From the NCBI GenBank assembly GCA_035582835.1, contig JAYKAV010003365.1:851623-915622 (forward strand): a stretch of DNA of 64,000 bases, in the 5' to 3' direction. The position numbers and the translations under genes are program-made. The stretch comes from Phoebastria nigripes. Its lineage: Eukaryota; Chordata; Aves; Procellariiformes; Diomedeidae. The notes under the pieces were generated by a model that did not search any database, was not told where the DNA came from, and worked only from the letters and a program-made list of their open reading frames with translations. Positions 33,501 through 48,500 of this stretch are shown piece by piece; the stretch's first letter is position 1; each line of letters starts with the position of its first letter.

Positions 33501-36500
33501 CAGTGTGAAGAAAGACTAGCCTTCTGATTTAAATCTGACCTATTTTTAATTAATTGTCATTACAGTTGCATTACAATTGCAATTTAACTGCAATTGCAAT
33601 TGTACATGAAATTCCAGTTCACAAAAGCTGTACTAGTTAATGAGAGTTCCAATTACTACCCAGCCTGGACTCTGCAGTCAAATTAATTGCTGGAATAAGC
33701 AGTGTTAAATGCAGAGAAAAAAATAAGTAAGAATTTTCCAAAAGAAAGATATATATTCCTTGCTGCATGCCAGAAAATTCAAGCATGATTATGGCTGTAA
33801 AGTTTGCAGTTCTGTTGCAGAATGTTAAAAAGTGTACTAATGATCTTGAAACACTGAGCATTTTCAGATAAATAAATGGAATTACTGCCCACATTAAGAT
33901 ATGCTCTATCATAGCAAGGAATATAATGCAAGGAATGATTACAACAATGAATAACAGTAATTCTGCCGTAACTGGAAAAAAATCCTCACAAATCCACCCA
34001 CTTTTCTGATTGTCTGAAAACAAAAGAGACCACGGGGATCTCACTTTCTATCTGGGTCTAACATGCAGCCTTCTCCACAGCAAGCATATATCTTTAGTAA
34101 ATTTCCAATTAAAACCAAATCAAAATTAGTTAAGGTTTGCTTCAATTTAATTTACATTTTAAAGATGTTTTTAAAAAGATAATTGCAAATGACCTACCCA
34201 AAATAAAATCATAACCAAAGCAGTGCTCATAAAATAAAGGAGGAAAATCAAATATAGTGACTCTAGGACTATTACATAGCAATTAAACTCTGTAAAATTT
34301 TAAGCAAACATAAATGTGCAGATGAAAAGATCCAACTGGGCAAGTGAATCAGGGTCTTAACATTCACTTGTCGACACCTTCCAGCCTGCATTTGTGGAGG
34401 GGCACACCCCCCCTAGCTTTATGGAGCAGAAGAGAAATTGTCAGGATGTTGTCCTTGCCCACAAGGAGATCGTGGTGAGAAAAGAAGGGCGGCCAAGGGA
34501 CTTTTGTCACAAGCAGCAAGCTCAGCCTGTTGCACCACAGAGCCCTCCAACTAACGGGAAAAGCCATATTCCCCAGACTGCCCGGTGTGTGCTGTGCAGT
34601 AACCAGGGGCATCACAGCTGAGCCCCGGCTTCCGGCAATACCTGCAATGACCTTTGATGCCAGAAGGGCCCACATCCAGTGAAAAGTATGTTTTGCACTG
34701 AAGGTCTACAGGATAGTTGGCTCAAGCAGACAAAAAGGCAGCTGGTGAAAAGCATTAGTGGCATGCTAACTAGACAAACTAGAGTGGGGAGTGACAGCCA
34801 CCAGTTCCACCTTGGCAATCTGTAAGATCTGAGGGAATGTACTGAATGGCAATAGACCACTGTGTTGCTGGATAGTCTATACCGGCCGACCACTTAAAGC
34901 TGCATGACAGACTTCCCACCCAAACTAATACTGCTTTGATTTTGCCCCTTCTATTTCTCTTCTTAAGGAAAAGAGACCAAGATTATGAATCTCACCTAAG
35001 AGTGATGTGAGCAGCACCAGCAATGTGTCGGTATCTTCTCCAAAGCACGAGGCCGCACTTGTGATGTTTTCACTGTAGTTCCACAGGGTTTTGCATATCA
35101 AACAAGCCAGCTGCCAGTCAGCCGGCCCAAAGTCTCGTAAACAGTCAACTAACCTGTCAGTATCAAACAAAAACAGTGTTTTGCTCCATGTAGTTTTCTC
35201 CTGAGCCCTTCAAAATCTAGGCAGTCTAGAAATGTATGCAGACTTCCTGCAATATGAAAGATTGCAGGAAAATTCTACACTAATAAACTCAAGATGCTAC
35301 TTTCTTCCTCAGTAACTTCCCCCTTTTCGTTTAGTCTAGTTCCCTAAGGATGGGAACATGCCTTTTGTCTACACATATGTGCGTATGCCTGCCTGTATCT
35401 GTCCATCCTCTCTAACTTTTTAACCCAACTGACCAATTTCAATCACATACGTCACAAATGTAACCATCTCAAAGACACTAAAATTCCAACAAATTTCATG
35501 ACAATCTGACTGTCCCAAATATGTGGCTACCACTGGAGCAGAGATTGCAATGCAAGCCAAACCTTATCAGGCACCACGAATTCATCTGGAAAAGATGGTA
35601 TGAATGCAGAAAAAGGTTCAGTCAGAATGTCCAGCTTATTACACATCAGAGATCTGACCAGAAGACAAATCCAAAGGAATTTGCTACTTCCATGACTCAC
35701 AGAATTACCTCTTCCGTTCAGTGAAGTCTGACTATTTTGCAGATCTCGCCCCTTCTTGTATTTCCTCAGCCTGCACTCCCAACGGACTCCTCTCAGAAAT
35801 GCCAGTTTTATTAAGGACCATTAGGTTCTTGACCTTTCTTCTAATCTCACTTCCTTGCAGATACCAAATGCAGGCTAGATCAAAAGCAGGACTCCGAAAT
35901 TAAGCTGTAACTTTTCTGCCTGCACCAGCTTACGTACAGTAGCTATCCAGAGTTCCAAACAGCAGTGTTCACAAGTCCTGGAGCAGCAGAGGTAAACATT
36001 GTTTTTCACCTGCTGTCCCTAGTGACCTCTCTAATAGTAATCCTTCACTGCTCTTCTCCTCCCCAACCCTACAACCCCCTCTTTCCCTCACTTCTCTACT
36101 TCACTGTGAGAATTATAATCCGGTGATTAGTAAAGGGCACACGGGACAACTATTACATTCAGGTATGGCTGAAAATAGCAGCAATTGGAAAGCAACCAAG
36201 AAGAGGTTTGCTTTTTGTGGAAGACCAGGAGGCATCTAATGAAAAGCCAAAAGAACTTGCCCTAATTTTTTGAAGTTTAACTCTCTGATGAGACTAATTC
36301 CATGTTTTATTAGGGCCACTATATATTGCTACAATAACCTCATTTCCAAAAATCCACAGAGCTGGTTTGGCACAGTCAGGATGACCTCCTTAACAATCCC
36401 TTCTAAATTCTCTAGATTTATTCCATACCGTTACTGTTTTTCCTTCCTTCTTCACAAATTTTCAGACAGAGTATAAAAAATTCTATATTCTATATGATTC

Positions 36501-39500
36501 TATATTCTACAGAATATTCTATATGCTATATAATAGAAATTCTATATAATAGAAATGTCCCACATTTATTATTCAATTTGCTTATAACTTATTTTTATTC
36601 TTCTTTTTCAGCTTTATATTTTGTACGTTAACTAGAACACGGCAAGGAAGGATGAGCAGACTATGCATTNTTTACATGGTATAAAAAAGTAATTATATGA
36701 TGTATGAACAGGAAAGCATTTCAAAGTTAGGCATATTGTTTCACAAATGTGGATTGTATCAACTGCTTTACAAGCATAGGAACATGATCTTTCATGTTGC
36801 TCCAATTAAGCTGGATCCACTATTATCTGAACATCAAAGCCACAATTGTTGCATCCACAGTGGTTTTTCAAGATCTAATACCACTTACAGTATAAGTGCC
36901 TTAAACTTGAACTCTCGGAGAGAGGAGTCTCAGGAGCTCTTCATTCTCTGCTGAGCACAGCTACACCAGGTAGTTCTCCCTGCAGTACTAAGTAGTTGCA
37001 AAAATTGCAAGAGACCATGTGGGGTATCACAGTTCTTGAAGTAATCTTCATGCTTATAACAGATACCCATTAATGGTGCCTATTAACTGTAGCCCACACA
37101 GTATCCAGTTAAGTCAAGCATAAGCAGCTATTGCAAAGCCATGCCTTAGTTGCTTTGTTGTATTGTACTCTCCTCTGCTGTATCAGGAGGATCTTCAGGA
37201 AATTATTCTACGGTTCTTGGCTCTGCAGTAGGCTAAACCACTGTAATGCTTTTGCAAAACACATATGAAACAATATGAAAGGCTTTTTCTTGAAGAACAT
37301 TAGATGCTGAATATCTGTTAAGTATGTATCCTTATTATGGACCTTGCCTTTTTCATAAGCATAATCAGGAACTTACTTTCCAATTCCTCCTTCTTCCATC
37401 AGAAGAGCTCGTTTGTTCTTATCTACTGTGAGATTGAGCAGAACTCCACAGGCAGAAAAACAGACATCTTGGTTCTTGGCATCAAGTAAAGCAATCATGA
37501 ACTTGTATACTGGATTGTAAAGGAAACAGTATTACTGGGAAGATGGACTTATCATACAAGTGGCATTACAACATACTTATTAAACATGTATACTTAGAAA
37601 GCAGTCAAATGCAGGACACCCTACCCAAAAATTTAACCTTGTAGCATATTACTGTGACATTTGCAGAATAGGTGTAGGAGCCAGAGTAACAGCCATTATT
37701 ACATCATGCTGAACACCAGCTTTCTTCAAAGCAACACATACAAAATTCTAGTTATAAAAATACATCAAAGTAATGTGAAAATCCAGTCAGAAGAGGTTAA
37801 GTTCACCGAACTGATTACAGCTTATTTCTTAAAAGTATCACCCTCCTTTCAATCGCACAGCCAGCAGAAACTGCTGGGATTTGGCATTTGGCACTCAGAG
37901 AAGGAAGTTCATACCCCCATGAGTGGCAGGGTTGCCCTAGACTGCACCAAGTCCAGCTGGGACTGCTGCAGCCTGGGGCTCCTGCGGGAGACAGGCAAGA
38001 AGCAGACACTGGACGTGCAGCACCTTGCAGCACCTGCTGATGCTGAACTCGGTAGGCAGTGGAAGGCAACCCCAGCGAGGGAGTCAGTCTTGCCTAACGG
38101 AGAGGCAGCTTCTCAGCTCTTCCTGAGCTCGGCACACCAACACCACAGTCTCCCCAAGGTGGAAAATTCAGTTCTTTGACTGAGACAGCTCATCAGCAAC
38201 CAGCTACTAAGTGTCAGTTCTCCCTTTGCAGATACCTGCTCCTCCAAAAGCGGTGATATGTCCACCCTTGAAAGAAGGATTTGTATATTGTGGCATATCA
38301 CCTCACTTTGAGTACTGACAGGTAGATACAAAAAATTTACGGTGAATTGGTGTTTAATTAAACCTATGACACACCTTCTGTGGATAGCAAGGAGTTGCCA
38401 TTTTTCCCAAAGCTCTTTAGACACCCAAAGCAAAAGGACTTGAGAAGATTTGTATCCTACTTCACCCAGAGGCAAATAGGAGGCCTCTTTGTTGAGGTAG
38501 TCAAACATCTTAAATGCGTGTTACAAAGCGCTAACAAGCTGTCGAACATGGGAATAAAAAACTTGTGATTATGAACCTAAATGAGAATTAAGTTGGATTT
38601 TCATTTTATATTGTATCATATCATATCACTACCAACCTGTAGGACTTGAGAAATTGAAGGAGTGAAGGGAAATTTCAAAATTATAATCTTTACGAAAAAC
38701 AGAGTTTTTGTAGTATTTACCTTTGTGAAGGCATACCATGGCACATTTTTCCTACTGCAGTACTTCCATTTTAACGAAAATGAAATAAAATGGTGTTCAT
38801 AATGACTACTATTGGATTCTAACATTTGCCTAATCTGCAAAACATCAGAGAAGATTGCTTCTACCCTTTAACTGAGACAGCTTATTAACAGTCTCTCCTT
38901 TTTAGAACTATGGACATTTAAAAACAGGACTCCTACAAATGCAAAAGTAACTCACACTTTTTCTGTATGATGAAGTCACAGATCTCATGATACTGGGAAA
39001 GATTGCCAAAGACTCTGACAGCCTCCACAACTCCATCCATATTGTTGCTCATTAACAGCTTNAAAAGCACTATTGGTTTGCAGAGAAATGAAATAAAAAC
39101 AATTACTTGTATATCACAAACATGTGCTTGGCTTTTTATCAATAAATATCAGAATGCAAGCAGCAACAGCAATAAATGTAATAAATGGGAACAGTTATCT
39201 ATCTGTCTAGTTGCAGTGAAGGGGGTGAGCTGGTGGTAGAACAAGAGCTAAATTGTGTAGGGCTTTGAAGATGANACAAAGAGCTCCAATATAGGGCTAA
39301 ATGCAAAGGAACAAATGAGGAGTTATGAAGATAGCCTAAGCACAGTTGTAATAATGGGAGCCAGTTTTGCTATACAGTTTTGAGTGGGCTCATGTGAAAA
39401 TCCAGAAAGACAAAGAAGAAAACAATGTTGTAATATATAAGAGAATTGATTTAGATCCTGAACAGATGGTCTTATGGTGGGATGTCTCCTAAAACTCAAA

Positions 39501-42500
39501 TTATTTTCTGACATTAGCTCTATTTTCTGTCAGTGGTGCTATAACAAGCAAACACATTTTCTCTGAACAGCTACTTAATATTGCCCCTGGTCTGAAGCAT
39601 TTGCTTGCTTGCTGCTTTCCTGCTTAGTAGTTTCACATATGATTAGCGTGTAACTCCAGCAGACAGAATGAGACCTTCAGCATTTCCTAGGAAGAGCTAC
39701 CATCATGTAGGTTTTTGGTGCACAGCAAAGGAGCGATGTTACAGAAGTTACATTTATCAGTCTTCTGTGAGTATGAAGTGAACCACTGAAATCAGTCCAT
39801 CATATAAAGGACTCAAATCAGTCAACCCTTAACTCTTCTGCCACAGAAAAGTGTGAGAAAAAAGTACAGAAAAGAGGTTGGCTTCGTTCCCATTACTTCC
39901 GTCTTTGAATGTTGCAATATTGAGCATGCCTTGAACTTGTCTTAAAGAGGCATCTCAAATGATTATTTTTTGTCTTTGGGATCCACCACTTGTCTCAAAC
40001 AGCAAGTATTCTCAAAATGTCTCCTGGAGGAGAAAGCCTGCTGGTCTTCCATCAAAAAGTTTTCTCTCTCCTCAGTTCAGGCAGAGGAAAGGTGATGGGG
40101 CTGGTTCCACATGCTAACAATAAGAACAGGAGAGGGAGAGCGAATGGGACAGGCAGAGAAGTCATTTGTTTCCACATTTCTCCAACTAGCAGTAAGAGAC
40201 AGCTGGGTTATGGGAGATAAAATGACTTGTGACAGAACAGCAGAACTGTCACCTAGAGAAAATATGATGTCTACCAGTCAGGGCACTAGGCTGACAGCCA
40301 GAATATTTTTTCCTACTCCTCATTCTACCTTTTGTGCGAACTTCAGGCTCCCATGTCTTGTCTATTTAGAGAGAAAGGTATGCAAGACGTAGGCTCTCTA
40401 CCTTTTGTATAACATTAACACGAGTCCCAGAACTCAGACGCAGTTCCTACACATCACTAAAATCTGACAGTATGGACAATAGTCATAGGGGAGAGAATCA
40501 CACAACTCCTATATTGCCAATGGATTTATAAGCCAGAAACAGACATAAATCAGATTTTGCAGGTCTAAGAAGGTTCTAAGAAGAAAAAAAACTTTCTTAC
40601 CATACTCTGATTAGAAGTAAAAAGCAACATGATTATTTTGGCTCAGGCATATGGATTTTGAACAAGTCTGGCAAAAATTGCTAAACAGAAAACAATATAG
40701 CAAATTCCTTTGGGGAGGAAAAGAAGGGGTTTTGTCAACAGCCTATTTTCACACAAGTCATAGAAGTATGTTCCAAAAGAATGAGAAATCATTATGGGAA
40801 GAACTTAGCCCTATGAACTTTATATTCCTGCAATATGATACCACAAAACACAATCAGTGTCTTTATTTTCTGTAGTGTCAAAATATAGCATGAATAACTT
40901 CCACTTTCAAAAAGCTATACAAAAAGTACTAGTTTAAAAGTCCTTACATTCAGCAATGTGTAGCTTCTTGTCTTGAACAGCAGAACTCTTCACTTTGTAG
41001 TAGGATAAATTGTTGATTGTTGTTGCAGCATTGATGACCAACTCCTCACAGTCATCAACTGACTTGTATTCTGATAGTAAAAAAAAAAACCCAAAACATA
41101 TGCACATGTAGATACACGCACGCACATGAGTCTAACTTAGCAGCGCATTATATCTCAGAAGCAAAATGAATCATAGTTTACATGGCCACTATTACAGACA
41201 ACTACTGTTGTACATGGCAGAAGCTAACAGGAACAGCTGATCCAAAAATGGCAATATAAAGTCACTCTTTCCAACTCTTCATCTACAGAAATCATTGTGA
41301 CTAAGGCAACATGGTTTAAAAACTAGTTAGTTAAGACATTTTACAGATCCTGTTTGCTGTTTTAAGATGGAACTGAGGAGAATCCACATGCAGAAATAGG
41401 CCTGTGTGATAGACGCAGAGAAATACCAAGGACTATTATGCTGAAATGTCAGGTACCATGAAAAATTGGGGAAAGAAAAAAAAAAAAAGACTTCTTTAAC
41501 AATATTTGAAAGATTCTTTCTCTTAGAGTTCCTGACAGAATGTTAACCCATGTAACATTATACCAGCAAGTCTGAAAGTTGTGTATACCGATTTATCTGA
41601 GGTTTCTGGCCTCAGAAACCAAGAGTGGAGGAAATAAAAGAGGGGTAAGCTCATAGGGAGAGAGAACATCTTGTAGTAAACTAACTGATACAGTGCTCAA
41701 GAAGAGGGGAGGGTGGCAGAGAGAAGCGTTGAGGCTCAAAAGCACTTACACAACGCTTAAGACGGTTCCAACCCAGGAAGCTCCTACAGGCCTAAGACAG
41801 AACGGGTGAAGTTGTGAGTCTGCCTTCTCTAATCCCCCATGGCTGGTGGGTAAGACTGGTAAACTAGCATATAATCAGATTGATTGTCTTTACATAATAT
41901 TTAATGTTCTCATCACACACTAAAATATACTGAGTTCTTTGAGATGTATCTTGTCACTGCTAAACTCTGTTACAGGGAGAACAGACTGCCCAGTCCTAGC
42001 CTGTAATTAGATTTACAAAGGGATCAGTAAGTGGTAAAGGAACTGCAGTCCTAAGCCTCCGTTTGGAAGGAAAGGGATACTCTCTTTCACCTGAAAGAGA
42101 TAACGTTTGGAAATCTGAAAAAGAAGAAAAAATAACAGGAAATTTTTCGAGGAGGCCGAAAGCTATGGGTGCAGGGAACAAAAAGAGTACTTAATCCAGA
42201 ACAGTCACAAAACCTGCAAACCTTAAAAAAAAAACACCACCAAACACATCTGTATAGCACCTGGTAGGAACAGACTTCCCTTATATATGAACTCTCAGTG
42301 AGATGTATTTAAAATAAAATTTGTTTGCTTATCCTTAATGATTATATCTGCAAATCTGATCACTGAATTAAACACTTCTACAACATCTTTCCCCAGACAC
42401 CGAAAAGTCAGTACCAAAGCAGCAGTGCTTCCACTGTCTCAAACAGGCTTTCTACATAAAACAATTTATGAATATCAGCAGATTGACTTTGTTATTTTAG

Positions 42501-45500
42501 CAATGGAACTGATTTAGTTATGGCTCAACCTAGATAAGAAGGTCAAGTAGAAAAATCCTAAACTCTCCTTACAGACTGAACAAAGATAACAAACACAACA
42601 TAGATTTTATTACCTAGTACTGTAACAAGTAAATCTACAACATGATGGGCAGTTGCCAGAGCTGCTCCTACGCTGGGATGAATGGAGAGATTGGCCAGCA
42701 CTCTTATCAGTTTTATCAGAACATCTTCTGCTTCTGAAGGATGCTTGGGGTGGTTTTTTCCTTCCCCTCCTCTTTCATGGTACCATTTCTGTGCATTGAA
42801 ATCAAGTTCATGGTAGGTTTGGAATAATGATATCAACGTGTTAACACTTCCTTTTTCTTTAAAAAATTGCTCACGGGCCTGGTTATTCTTTGCTGTTAAA
42901 TTACCAAGAATGAAGATGATACGGATAACCAAATCCTGCAATAAAATAAATAAACCATATTACATGGAAAACATCAGAAGCTATTAGCTGCTTAAAAAGA
43001 AGATAATACTTAATTTGCTTCACAATTCAGTTAATAGCAGGTCCAGAACAACTGAAGGAATGCCAAATACAGCAACTAGAAATAATTTTTATGCTACCGT
43101 TTTTCATAACCCGGTTTACAGAAGAAATCAAAAACATCTGACAGAACTAGTATAGCGTTGGGGTAATTACTAATGGGATATACTTAGTATAGGTCATCTA
43201 TTTTTACCAAGCCCACAGTAATCTTAAAACATCTTAAAACAGCACTTTATATAACTAGAATAATTATATGGGCCAGAGCTTACTAATCTTTCAGGTAACC
43301 AAGTGTCAGTTGTGATGGCCAAAGACCACCACCTTCTCTTCTTCTCTAGGCCTGTTACCCATTGTAGAGATTAAACTACTTCCCCTGGATTTGTTACTGT
43401 TAAATCCATGATAGCTCTTACTCATTTCCTTGTTAAGTCCAATTGCTTACAGATAGCTGAATTATTTCTTCCATTTTTTTACCAGAAATGTAATTTAAAC
43501 TGACCAGTCTGTTATTCCCCAGTTCCTCCTCTTTCTCTTTTTAAAGACAGGTGCCCTACAACCTTGCAATCCTACATAACTTTTCAAGAATCACAGAGAC
43601 ATTACCCTTTCTGTCCTTTTGTAAGCACCAAAGGGTAAATTTCATCACAGTGGCATCTGTCAATAATTCTCATCTTCTTCTGAACACTGCACCAATTATT
43701 TCCTTATTGTTTTCTCACTATTAATGTACTATAGAAAGTTTTCTCGTTTCTTTTATGTCTCTTTCTAGTTGCATCTCATTTTGTGTTTTGCCTTTTTCTG
43801 ATTTTGATTCTACGTGTTCTTGCTACCCTTTTATTCTTATCATTGCTACATGAGACCTACTTTTATTTTTATACGGTATCTTGAGATCTTATGATTTAAC
43901 CAAGTTGCTCTCTTAAAGCACTTTCTATCCCTGCCCTTCAGTGGGATATAGAATTACATCTCTTGTTGCTTCATTTTGGACATACTGAGAAATAGCCTTT
44001 TTGTGGCAGGACTAGTGGATCCTAACTGAATGGCATTCAACAACATCCCCATCTTTTCCTTACCCACCTGCATGGAAGAAGAAAAAAATAAATTCTGAAA
44101 GTCTGAACTAACTCAAGTATAAACTAATTAAAACATTTGCCTCTGTCACTTGCACCAAACCCTACTCATTGCCAAAAAGAAAAGTCCATAGCTTTATCTT
44201 AACAGTACAGGTAAAGTACAGCTTTTCTTCAAGTACAGCACAGCCATCTACCCTTAGGTGCTAAACTCCTGTACTTGCACTAACCTAGAATTTTGCTAAA
44301 CAATTTACATGCTATTTTTCTTGAAATATAATAGTTATATTCACAGATATTCTAATCCTCCCTGGTATTAACAACNTAAGTTAACCAGGCACAGTCCAAC
44401 TTGTTAAAGTATATATACTAATACTGAAGGAAAAAAGATGTGTAAGCAGTGAATCCTTCTTTCATACATGCCTTCATCAATAAGTTTCAGGTCTTAAGCC
44501 TCTGTCACAAGACATTGGCAATAACATCCTCTTAGGGTCAAGAAGATGAATGCTATCCTTGAATATGAGAAGCAGGCAGTCTCCTAAGTGAGGAATAGGT
44601 TCTCGCATCCATGTATTTAATACGATCACTCCATAGGACCCACTTCCACTTTTTTTTTTAACTAGGCATCATATTTTTGCTAGCATCTAAATGTCATCAA
44701 GACAAATTTTTATGAACATTCTTACTGACTAACCACTAAGAGCTTTCACCTTTGCTGGCACAACCCCCAATTCACAAAGGCTGTAAGAATTTGAAACAAA
44801 CAACTGATGAATCAGAAGAGAGAACTGAAAAAAGCAGGCAGTCTAGTTTGACTCGTTTATATTGACTTTCTAATTTTGGTCAAAACAGTATCAGCCCAGC
44901 AACAGCTCTACCCAATCAGAAAACAGACAAACAGGTACTGTACAGCAATCAACTGATATTTTGAGAAGTGTGATCTCAACTGTACTTTCCACCTACAGGC
45001 TAGCAAAACAAACTTATAAAATACTTCTTTTTAGCTAAGCACATCCGGTTTTAATAGCATATTAAAATAGCATTTAATAGCATATTACCGAAGTTTCATT
45101 ATCTTCCAGTGAAAATTTAACTAGCAGAGTCAAAGAGAAAAGCTGGTACAACTTCTCCTGAATAGTATAATACTCCAGGGTTTGTATTATTTTTGGCTAT
45201 CTTTTTTTAAAATGCTCATGGAGTAAGCACTGCAAGAGTAAGAAACACCAGCTTAGAATTGCTATGTAAAGAAATACATGTAAAGATGAATGGCATTTTG
45301 AAACTGCTTGCAAGACCAAACCTGTACAAGGCCCATGGGCCTTTCTGTACAGAACAAAAAAATCAGTATAATAAATGAGATTATTATGCATCTCCAAATG
45401 TTTGGAGTATTAACTGCATATGGAATGTCAAACATTCTTGCACACTTACAGAAAAATTACATTTATCAGATTAATTTATATAATATGAAGGTTTTAACAT

Positions 45501-48500
45501 GTATGGCACTAAAGACAAATTAGATTAAAGATAGGAATTACACTCAGTTATTTCATCTTTTTATAATGAGGCATTCATGTGAGACATGCTGTCCAGAGAG
45601 TATACCCAAACCTGATTGGAAGGTTATATATGAGACCTCACAGCTTCAACTTACACAAACAAATCTGAAGAAACATATCAAGAAAAGCTTGAGAAGGAGA
45701 ACCGATTTTTTCCTTTGCTTCCAATCTGTGAAGAAACTGTGATGTTTTTGTTTTTAAAGTGGTAATGGCACCACATACTCCATCAGCATTTAACTCTTAT
45801 TCTTCTGACAACTGGAGCATATATATTTGATCACTGATATGAAAGATTTCTTTGCTTATCTACTTCTTGCACTGCCCTAGTAGCAAAGGTACCCAGTGTA
45901 CTCGCTGAGTCACAGAACTTGACAGCAGTTTATCTTAGCAATTAAAGTGTACCTGCCTTTCAGTGTAAAGCATGATGAACAGAGGTACAAATACTACAGG
46001 TTTACTTATCAGTAGGAAAGAAAAGCCAATTAGGTCAGTAATTTCTAACTAAAACAAGATAAATAAGGGAGTGGAGTCCATTCTAGAGTTTGTACCCGTT
46101 GGCCAAGTACCTGTTGTTAGTCTATGTGGTGTCTGGACCCTCAGAAGGGGAGGGGTAGTATGAAACAAAAATTCAGATGCCAGCAGCTGAGTTCCTATTG
46201 AATCTCCAGCTGTAAGTGAAATGTGCTTTCCATGTTACACAAATGTCAATGGAGGTAGTCAAAATTCTACCACCTGCCCAGCAGTATGAACTGCTTCTCA
46301 TTCAAAACTAACTTGCACTTCATTTCAAAATTTGTATTTCTGCTTTATTATGTACCTTGAAAAGAAAATTGAAGAGTTTTCTTTGCAGGGTCTGATAGTC
46401 TACTTATAGACAAAATAACAGTAGTTATGCCATCCTGGAGCTAATCTCTTCCAAACACAGTAAGTATTCATCTTGAAGTGACATTCTGGCTGTGAAAATT
46501 CCTGGTCAAACCCAGAAATAACAACTGACCCAAAATGAAACTCGATTTAAAGAAGAAAAGAAGCAGGGGTAGAATACCCTGGAAGTATCAAGAGCAAATG
46601 AAGAAGTTCTTGACTGAGGGACCTGAAATAAGGAGCAGAGAGGAGAAGCTTTGCCACAGTGATAGCAGGGAGTACTTTGTCAGTAAAGAGGGAACCTCCT
46701 TACCCCGCAAATACGAATGCGTTTGAGGAGGAGAGGCTATTAGAAGAATGTAGTTATATTTCTGTGTATCACATGCCACAGGACCCTACCCAATAATTTC
46801 TACACCCAAAAATCTGATCTGTTCAGGAAAACTTTTCAGAAAAGGGTTCATTTGCACTTAATGACTTTTATCAATGAAGAACTCATGTCCTTAGGTTTGT
46901 TTGTGGACATCTGGAGATCTGGGAAAGGTAATGAAGAAAAGCAAGCACATTGTCACCAGAACAACATTTGATGAAAAGCAGTGTACACTCTCTAACAAAA
47001 AACATTTCAGAAATCACGAATTGAAAAAAAAGTTGAAAACTATATCCCCCACAGTATTGCTCCAATGATTACTGATCTCCCTGGTTAAAATCTTTATTCT
47101 TATTACTAGTTTAAATTTGTACAGCTTCAGCCACTATTTCTTATTATCTCTTTTTTCCTAGCTTAAAGGATGGTCTACTAATAGAAATGTCTTCCTTGTG
47201 CAGATTCTATTAATAGGCAACTTGCTAATGGTCTGACCTTTGTCATTGATAAATTAATTCGTTTAATCTTGGGTTTTTTTTTTTAACTGTAATCATTCTT
47301 TTAGCTCTTTTCAGAGNTGTTCCCAAGTTTCAGCATCTTTTGTAGAAATTAATACCAAAAACTAAGGCAAAATATTTTAGTGACAGTGTCTGTCACACCA
47401 AGCAGTAATATCTTCTTATTATTCTTATTTGATATTCTAATGTTTACCTATCTAGTAATTACATTCATTCTCTTGTATCTTTTGATACACCAGAACAGCA
47501 GGTTTCCATATGATATATGCCAATGAAGGGTGGTTGACTACAAACTTTGAGCCCTACATTCCTGATCATTTTAGATTCAGAGTACATATCACATATTCTG
47601 CACTTTCCCTTACCACTTTTGCCTTTTCTTTCAGACAAAAAAAAAAAGAAAAAAAATCACAACCAAAGTATTAGGAAGATGCAAATACACTATCAGCTCA
47701 GCATAATGTCAGAAATCGTACTGTAGGGAAAGGGTGACCTTCTGTGGTTATTCAGATTTATCAGCGGGGAAATTCCTTCAGAGTTGTCAGAATATTTATC
47801 CTAAAATGGATACTTCCTTCTTGAAAAAAATGTTAATTCAGAGAGAATGAATGATCAGTTATGAATATGCACGTGCACACACAAAACACAGGAGAAAAAT
47901 CTTATATTTTTGTTCTTTACTGGTCAATTACTATATTCCCTTCATAGCTTTTTTTAATTGTCCAAGGCACTCACAATGTTGGGCTGGAGGGAGGAGGAAT
48001 ACAACTGAAAATATGTATTTGTAAACATAGGAGAAAAGAACCACATTATCTATGTAAGTTCTTCGTAGGGTTACCTTGACAAGCATTTCAGCAAAAGTGG
48101 TGGCATAAACAGCACCCCCTCTCCTTTCCATTCACAGTTTGGTTCCTCTCCCATATTGTTTCCTCAGTATTTGTGAACAAGGAACTATTTGTGTGGCTGT
48201 TCAACAAACTAGACTGGAAAGCAATGCAGGTGATAACCCAGCAAAGGAGTGGGGTTCTTTCTTTTTTTTTCAGTTTTAAGGTTATTAGAAGCTGGGTAAG
48301 TTCTGTGACATGATGTATCACGCTGTCACACAAACAGCTGTCCTCAGCCCAAATGAGGGATTGCACAGAGGGGAAAAGCGAGTAACCGAAACACGAAGAA
48401 CACTTACGCCAGCACTGATAACCATTTCTTTAGAGGCAAGCTATGGATACAGAAACACACCACCACCACCCCCAATAAAAATAATAATAAAAAAAATCTT

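Larger units (their letters stand above)
30582..34995 (-). other. ARMC2: ARMC2 final intron
   Basis: A 4.4-kb intron. It holds a CR1 3'-end fragment on the - strand (31887-32145) and a perfect 13-bp inverted repeat (33572-33604). A short stretch at about 32351-32374 looks like the tip of another CR1. One ambiguous base lies at 32788. No exon is recognisable, and the phase of the flanking exons requires none. Confidence 0.75.

Noticed and set aside
39242..39420. A stretch resembling a common old interspersed repeat ('agggctttgaagatg').
   Set aside because: Family could not be named and ends are not visible; mentioned only in the intron entry.
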